Under the pieces are notes generated by a model, which saw only the letters and a program-made list of their open reading frames with translations, was not told the origin of the DNA and ran no database searches. From assembly GCA_903995115.1 (NCBI GenBank), contig LR877153.1:124001-188000 (forward strand): DNA of 64,000 nt, in the 5' to 3' direction. The position numbers and the translations under genes were made by a program. This DNA is from Angomonas deanei. Taxonomy: Eukaryota > Euglenozoa > Kinetoplastea > Trypanosomatida > Trypanosomatidae. Every line of letters starts with the position of its first letter. Position 1 is the stretch's first letter. Positions 59,272 to 64,000 of the stretch are shown one piece after another.

Positions 59272-62200
59272 ATGGAACAGTCATCCACCAATGTAGCTCA
59301 ACCGGACGAGAGTCGTGTACCGGTTCCTTCTCGTGATGTATCGACATTTGACATGCAACCCTACCTGGAGGAAATGCGAAAAGAAAAAAAGGCAAACAAA
59401 TCCGCGGTAGGCACACTTTGGTCCACTGTTGTCACTAGCATTCGGTACACGTACGCGGATATACGCAAGCGTCCGCGAAATGCCTTTATTGGGGCGGCGG
59501 CGGTCTTTATTTTAGTCTTCTTCTCCGGTTTGGTGTTGACCGCACTGTACAAGACACCGTATATCATTTTACGATTAGCGGAGTTAAACGCCGGGGAGGC
59601 CGATTTTTCGTTTGAAGCGACGGGTGGGCTGTTGAACTACAGCCGTATCGCGAGTCGGCTGGACGAGAACCAAGAAGTCAGGGGTGTCTCCCCGCGGTGG
59701 TCCATGAAGGCGCAGTTGGACGCGGTGCCCAAACTGCCATTCTTTGATCTCTTTGACGAGAAGCCCGATCCGCCAGTGGTGACCCCCCGCACCACCGTCG
59801 TCATTCTAGTCGTGGATACGGAAAGAGAGACTCAAATCGGCATCGGCAGAGACTGGAAGTACCGACCCACCGGCTACGGGGAGACGAGTCTGTACTACGC
59901 CGCCACGGACTACTTGAATGTCCGTCCACAGCGGGGCGAGCGCGTTTCGTTTCAGCTCGACACCAAATCACTGTCTTCCCTCGTGGGTACCGACGTGTAC
60001 GTGTCCGTGCCTTCCCTGGTCAATACGTCCACCGACTTGCTGAGCGCCTATCTCCGCTCCTTTCTCGATATGAATGGTCTGCCCCGTGATCGTGTCAGCT
60101 TGTTTGACGTCGCCACCGCATCCTTCTCGGCGGTCGTGGTGGACGCTTTCGATGGGGCCAACGGTAAGTATCCCTCCGCCCTCGGTAACGTGGCGCTCGT
60201 CGACTATAAGCAGCTTGTCCGTTTGCTCCTGGAGGAGTCGTGTGCATTTGGGGGTTCCGTCGGTCCAAAAACCTCTCTTCTTTACCCACAGTGGAACCCG
60301 GAGGGGGAAAGCTCACCGCTAAACGACACGGTGATGTCTGCGTATGCGTTCGCCACCTCGCTACACGACCTCATAAAAAACTTCAACCTCGTCGAGAACG
60401 CCATGTCCATTCTGGCAACCCTCCGCTATCGGTATCGGTACTACTACGCCGACACGTCGGACAGGACAAAAATGCTCATCCACGCCACCAACCGCGTCAT
60501 GGTGGATGTTGGGGTGGACCTGAGCGCGTCGGTTTCGTACTCACTGAACGCCGTCTACGAACAGTTCGACTTGTTCAAGGTATTGGTCGTGACGTCTTTT
60601 GCCACGGTGGTGGGCGGCATGATCCTGTTGGGGGTTCTGCTGCTCTTGTCCCTGCTGCGAATCAACGCGGAGGAGCGCCAGTACGAAATCGCCATGCTGC
60701 GCACGCAAGGCATGCCCAAGGGTCGCATCGGTGGGCTGCTGATCGTCCAAACCGTCTCCTTCGCCTTGCCAGCTAGCGCCGTGGGAACCCTGCTGGTGTT
60801 CCTCTTCAATATCGTGCTGGAGGCGTTGCTCAGTTCCTTCACCAAGGCCCCTGCGAACTACCTGAGTTTTCCCGCCTTTGTACCCATCTTTTGCATCTGT
60901 GAAGGTCTCGTGATGCCATTGGTCGCCACGTGGCCCTCCATCAAAAGGGCGCTCTCCAGTTCGCTGAGGGACGCGTTAGACATTTATCGTGAAGAAACCA
61001 ACGAAACAACGGTCAAGATGATCAAGCTGTCGAAGCTGGGACTGGAAACATGGGAAATCGTGGTGGGTGTCTTTCTGGTGGTGGCGGGCTTCGTCGTCTA
61101 CTACCTTGTGCCAGTCTCCTTCGTGTTTCAGCAGTTCCTGTTGTTCTTCTTTCAACTCGACTTCGTCCTTGCCTGCATGGTGGTGGGTCTGTGCTTGATA
61201 TTCTCGGTCACGCAAAACTTAGTTCAACGTGGGATTGTAAAGTGCATCCTGTGGGGAAAGGAGCGGCGCTTGTTGACGCTGGTGGAGAAAAACTTGGCCA
61301 CCCACAAGCAGGCGAACAAGAAGGCTTTCATGATGTTTTTGCTGAGTGTCGCCTCCCTCTGCGCCGGTGGCATCATGTTCTCGGTCCTCGCCTCCCTCGC
61401 CAGCCAGCTCTCCGAGTTGATCGCGGGGTCGGAGGTGAGCATCGTGTCGGCTTCCCACAAGGCCCCGCTCGATGTGGCGGAGCTCAACCACTTTTTAAAG
61501 ACGGTGGGCAGCGCGTACGTGGCCAACTGGGCCTACAGCTCCTTCCCTCTCACGGAGCACCCCTCTTTTGCCAGCAGCAAGCTGCGGAACGCGGCGGGGG
61601 CGGAATTTAACATGAAGGTGACGGCCTTGTCGGAGTACTTCATGGAGTCCACCTACGACAGCTACAACATTGTGACAGAGGTGAATGAGGCGTACGCCTA
61701 TGAGAAGGACTCGAAAGGGAACCCCATGGTGGTGCAAAGTATGTATCGAGATCCTCCGCCGCACCCCGACACCCATGAGGCGAAGCCCAGTTTCGTCACT
61801 GGCCTCGTGGACGCAAGTGACCCTGGGCGACTCAGCGACGACGACAAGAAGCCCATTATACCAATTCTCATCGGTGACACCGTCAAGGACCGCCTGGGTA
61901 CTGGGGTGGACGACACGCTGTCCTTGCTCTTCTCGTACTGGCTGCGAGACTCGCAAATGCGAAATGAGACCATGTGGGTGGAGTCCTTCTTTGTGTTGCA
62001 GCCCCGCGCGCTAATGAAGCGTGTATCGGGCTTCTTCCTCATCTCCCCGCTCACATTCTCCGCCGGTTCCATCCTGGTGACGAATACCTCCATGCAGCAC
62101 ATGTTAGACGCGGTACAGTACGATTTATCGTCTAGTGAGCGAGAACGCTTCCTCCCCCCGGGGGATAGGCCCAGCGTGGTGCTGCAAAAAGTATTGTACG

Positions 62201-62739
62201 TGAAACTCAAAAGTAATGTGACAAAGCGAGAACGGGAGCGGTTTGTGAACCTCATTCAACCCTACACCAATGTAGTGTTTCACACCACCGTCGACACGGC
62301 TGGTTTGGTGGAAGACCTGGCGGGGATACGAAACGCGATTTTGTACTTTTTCTACTTTATCGCCGTCATCTGTACCCTGCTCTGTGCCTTTATGCTGTGG
62401 GTCACCTTCATCGCCAACGTGCAACTACAGTTGTGGACGTACGGTGTGCTGCGATCGCTTGGGTTTAGAAATGCACAGCTCATACGCGCCTGTATTTACG
62501 AGGCGCTGAGTATCGTGCTGACGGCCTTTGTGTGCGGGTTAGCGGTAGGGTGCATTGTGGGCCTAAGTGTGGCGCGGCAGCTCTCCACCTTTATGAGCCT
62601 TCCCTACACGGTAAACTTTCCCTTCTTTCTCGTTGCGCTCATTCTTATCCTGTGCTTGCTCGCCGCCATTGTCGGATCCGCCATGCCGTTGCTGCTTTCC
62701 AAAAAGCGAAGTATCGCTTCCGTGATAAAAGGGGTATAA
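59272..62739 (+). CDS. FtsX/MacB-like ABC transporter permease
   Basis: A 1155-residue membrane protein; I chose the ATG giving MEQSSTNVAQ because a pyrimidine tract and AG (59243-59267) lie just before it, though a frame continues back to 59185. One transmembrane helix lies at about 71-92, then a large extracytoplasmic domain (about 95-435). Three to four helices in the FtsX core follow (about 440-580, with NAEERQYEIAMLRTQGMPKGRIGGLL, the permease's cytoplasmic loop motif). A second set of helices lies at about 590-710, a second ectodomain at about 715-1010, and a final FtsX unit (about 1015-1140, 'LWTYGVLRSLGFRNAQLIRACIYEAL'). Thus two FtsX modules in one chain, like MacB/LolC-type permeases. 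A partner ATPase is not in the window. Confidence 0.85.
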   Translation: MEQSSTNVAQPDESRVPVPSRDVSTFDMQPYLEEMRKEKKANKSAVGTLWSTVVTSIRYTYADIRKRPRNAFIGAAAVFILVFFSGLVLTALYKTPYIILRLAELNAGEADFSFEATGGLLNYSRIASRLDENQEVRGVSPRWSMKAQLDAVPKLPFFDLFDEKPDPPVVTPRTTVVILVVDTERETQIGIGRDWKYRPTGYGETSLYYAATDYLNVRPQRGERVSFQLDTKSLSSLVGTDVYVSVPSLVNTSTDLLSAYLRSFLDMNGLPRDRVSLFDVATASFSAVVVDAFDGANGKYPSALGNVALVDYKQLVRLLLEESCAFGGSVGPKTSLLYPQWNPEGESSPLNDTVMSAYAFATSLHDLIKNFNLVENAMSILATLRYRYRYYYADTSDRTKMLIHATNRVMVDVGVDLSASVSYSLNAVYEQFDLFKVLVVTSFATVVGGMILLGVLLLLSLLRINAEERQYEIAMLRTQGMPKGRIGGLLIVQTVSFALPASAVGTLLVFLFNIVLEALLSSFTKAPANYLSFPAFVPIFCICEGLVMPLVATWPSIKRALSSSLRDALDIYREETNETTVKMIKLSKLGLETWEIVVGVFLVVAGFVVYYLVPVSFVFQQFLLFFFQLDFVLACMVVGLCLIFSVTQNLVQRGIVKCILWGKERRLLTLVEKNLATHKQANKKAFMMFLLSVASLCAGGIMFSVLASLASQLSELIAGSEVSIVSASHKAPLDVAELNHFLKTVGSAYVANWAYSSFPLTEHPSFASSKLRNAAGAEFNMKVTALSEYFMESTYDSYNIVTEVNEAYAYEKDSKGNPMVVQSMYRDPPPHPDTHEAKPSFVTGLVDASDPGRLSDDDKKPIIPILIGDTVKDRLGTGVDDTLSLLFSYWLRDSQMRNETMWVESFFVLQPRALMKRVSGFFLISPLTFSAGSILVTNTSMQHMLDAVQYDLSSSERERFLPPGDRPSVVLQKVLYVKLKSNVTKRERERFVNLIQPYTNVVFHTTVDTAGLVEDLAGIRNAILYFFYFIAVICTLLCAFMLWVTFIANVQLQLWTYGVLRSLGFRNAQLIRACIYEALSIVLTAFVCGLAVGCIVGLSVARQLSTFMSLPYTVNFPFFLVALILILCLLAAIVGSAMPLLLSKKRSIASVIKGV

Positions 62740-62880
62740 CGTTTTTCTATTTTCGTTTGCGTATATTGCGTTTCGTTCCAATAATGATTTTTTCTAATTA
62801 AAAAAAAAAACGTTTGTTATTCTATATTTGTATTCTGTCTCTTGTTTCGCACCCGACGACTCGCACCTCCTTGAACTATC

Positions 62881-62902
62881 TCCCTCTCCTTTCCTCTCTC
62901 AG
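62881..62902 (+). promoter_or_regulatory. Trans-splice signal of the Utp11 gene
   Basis: Uninterrupted C/T tract 62881-62900 ending in AG at 62901-62902, 45 bases before the Utp11 ATG. Confidence 0.6.
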
Positions 62903-62947
62903 CTGCTTTTATTACATTGACGAGGACGTCATACACGAAACGAGCCA

Positions 62948-63985
62948 ATGACCAAAGGAAAGGGTAAGAACCCCGGTGCAAGCGGTTTGAATAAGCACAT
63001 CAAGCGCAAGGAGCACAAGGAGCGCTCCCAGCTAGAGTCTAGGAAAAAGTTAGGTCAGCTAGAGAAACACAAGGACTACATTGTGCGGGCGAAAAAGCGA
63101 AAGGCAAAAAAAGAAAAGTTGCTCAATATTAAACGCTCTGTCGCCCAACGCAATCCAGATGAGTTTCATATCGGCATGACCAAGACGGTCATGGATGCCT
63201 CCACAGGACGCATGCTGTCCCGCAAGAACCGAAAGGCACGGGCGGAGCGGCAGACAGACCTTAAAAATACACTTCAGGGTAACGCACGCAACTTGCAGTA
63301 CCTCGATTTCAAGGCACAAAGTGATGTCCACCGCGTGAAGGAAATTGTGGAGGAGGATGTGTCAGGGGCGGTACTGAGTACGACGCCTTCCAACAAGCAT
63401 GTCGTGTTTACTGAAACGGAGGAGGAATTCAAAAACTTTGACCCTCTCAAGTATTTTGACACCACCAAAGAAATGCTGCAAGTTCACCCAGCGCTGCGCG
63501 GCTCCCTCAGCGTCATGAAAAACACCGTGCTGCCGGAAACCGTTCTGCTGGCGGGGCACCACGTGAAGACCACGTCGCAGCGACGGGCGGAGCGACGAAA
63601 GATTCAGGAAGAGTTGGCGCGAAAGAATGTCACCGACGAAGAAGAGCGGGACAAGTTGGTAGAAAAGATGAAACAAAAACTGCGCAAGGAGGACAAGGTG
63701 GCCTTTTCCGAGTTGGTGCAGGAGCAGTCGGGGCAGCCGACGGAGGAGGAGGAGGAAGTGTTTGACCCTGTAGAAAAGTTAAAGGCGATTCACAATGCGC
63801 AGGAGACGGCACGACTGGCGGCCGCCGCCCGACGAGCGAAGGAGGTGACCCAGCGTATGGAGCGTAGCAAGAGCCTTTCCTCATTAGCGAGCGTCATTCG
63901 TAGGCAAAACAACGGCATCAGACGACAATTAGACCAACGCAAGGAAAATCGATTTAAGCCCAACGCGACGCGCAGAGCGAGATGA
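62948..63985 (+). CDS. UTP11: U3 snoRNP protein Utp11
   Basis: A 345-residue, very basic protein. The N-terminus matches Utp11 well: KEHKERSQ, LGQLEKHKDYIVRAKKRKAK, then LLNIKRSVAQRNPDEFHIGM ('l..k...RNPDEFyf.M'), and 'LQYLDFKAQSDVHRVKEI'. A charged C-terminal part with coiled-coil tendencies ends the protein. It is longer than the roughly 250 residues of the yeast protein, mostly in the central and C-terminal part. Utp11 belongs to the small-subunit processome acting in 18S rRNA maturation, like fibrillarin earlier in this window. Confidence 0.93.
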   Translation: MTKGKGKNPGASGLNKHIKRKEHKERSQLESRKKLGQLEKHKDYIVRAKKRKAKKEKLLNIKRSVAQRNPDEFHIGMTKTVMDASTGRMLSRKNRKARAERQTDLKNTLQGNARNLQYLDFKAQSDVHRVKEIVEEDVSGAVLSTTPSNKHVVFTETEEEFKNFDPLKYFDTTKEMLQVHPALRGSLSVMKNTVLPETVLLAGHHVKTTSQRRAERRKIQEELARKNVTDEEERDKLVEKMKQKLRKEDKVAFSELVQEQSGQPTEEEEEVFDPVEKLKAIHNAQETARLAAAARRAKEVTQRMERSKSLSSLASVIRRQNNGIRRQLDQRKENRFKPNATRRAR

Positions 63986-64000
63986 TAAGGTTCTTTATTC

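Overview
The window looks like a nuclear segment from a kinetoplastid protist, most likely a trypanosomatid or a close relative. The genes are intronless and GC-rich. They are separated by short AT-rich spacers full of poly-T/poly-pyrimidine tracts and AG dinucleotides, as expected for trans-splicing, and from about 6.8 kb onward every gene lies on one strand, as in a polycistronic unit. Lineage-typical genes include a receptor-adenylate-cyclase-like ectodomain protein, a PEX13 with a C-terminal PTS1-like tripeptide, a tandem ADP/ATP carrier array, a bacterial-type MetA and a class II HDAC with an insert. I could not fix genus or species.

Layout. At 113-2218 (minus) lies a mitochondrial LYR-motif protein resembling complex I NDUFA6. 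From 2219 to 6844 is a divergent strand-switch region, the expected site of bidirectional Pol II initiation; it is AT-rich apart from one very GC-rich, strongly self-complementary island (about 5021-5264) bounded by an 11-base direct repeat. The plus-strand unit opens with an unusual fusion (6845-9073): a CrtC/AttH-like lipocalin-fold domain joined to an isoprenyl diphosphate synthase. Five near-identical ADP/ATP carrier genes follow (9243-18935). A four-module LRR surface protein gene lies between copies 1 and 2, and copies 3-5 follow copy 2 on a repeat period of about 1217 bases.

From 19 to 35 kb are MBF1, an RCK/MOK-like kinase, a large Thr-rich surface glycoprotein, an Ebp1/PA2G4 homologue, a STE-type kinase with DFD in place of DFG, a kinase fused to a CAP-Gly domain, Derlin, a syntaxin, a clathrin light chain candidate and fibrillarin. 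From 36 to 49 kb are a membrane J-like protein, PEX13, ribosomal protein S2, a Q/P-rich protein, beta-tubulin, MetA, an HDAC, a small membrane protein and a tandem CYTH protein. From 49 to 64 kb are the cyclase-less receptor protein, a degenerate DEAH-like helicase, RPAC1, a glycosyltransferase-like protein, an FtsX/MacB-like permease and Utp11.

Neighbouring genes do not form functional operons; in this lineage co-transcription does not imply shared function. Three long genes (surface glycoprotein, HDAC, helicase) show apparent single-base frame changes, more likely sequence or assembly errors than biology. I saw no tRNA, rRNA, CRISPR or recognisable mobile-element coding sequence. The best candidates for something new are the lipocalin-fold/prenyl synthase fusion and the structured GC island.
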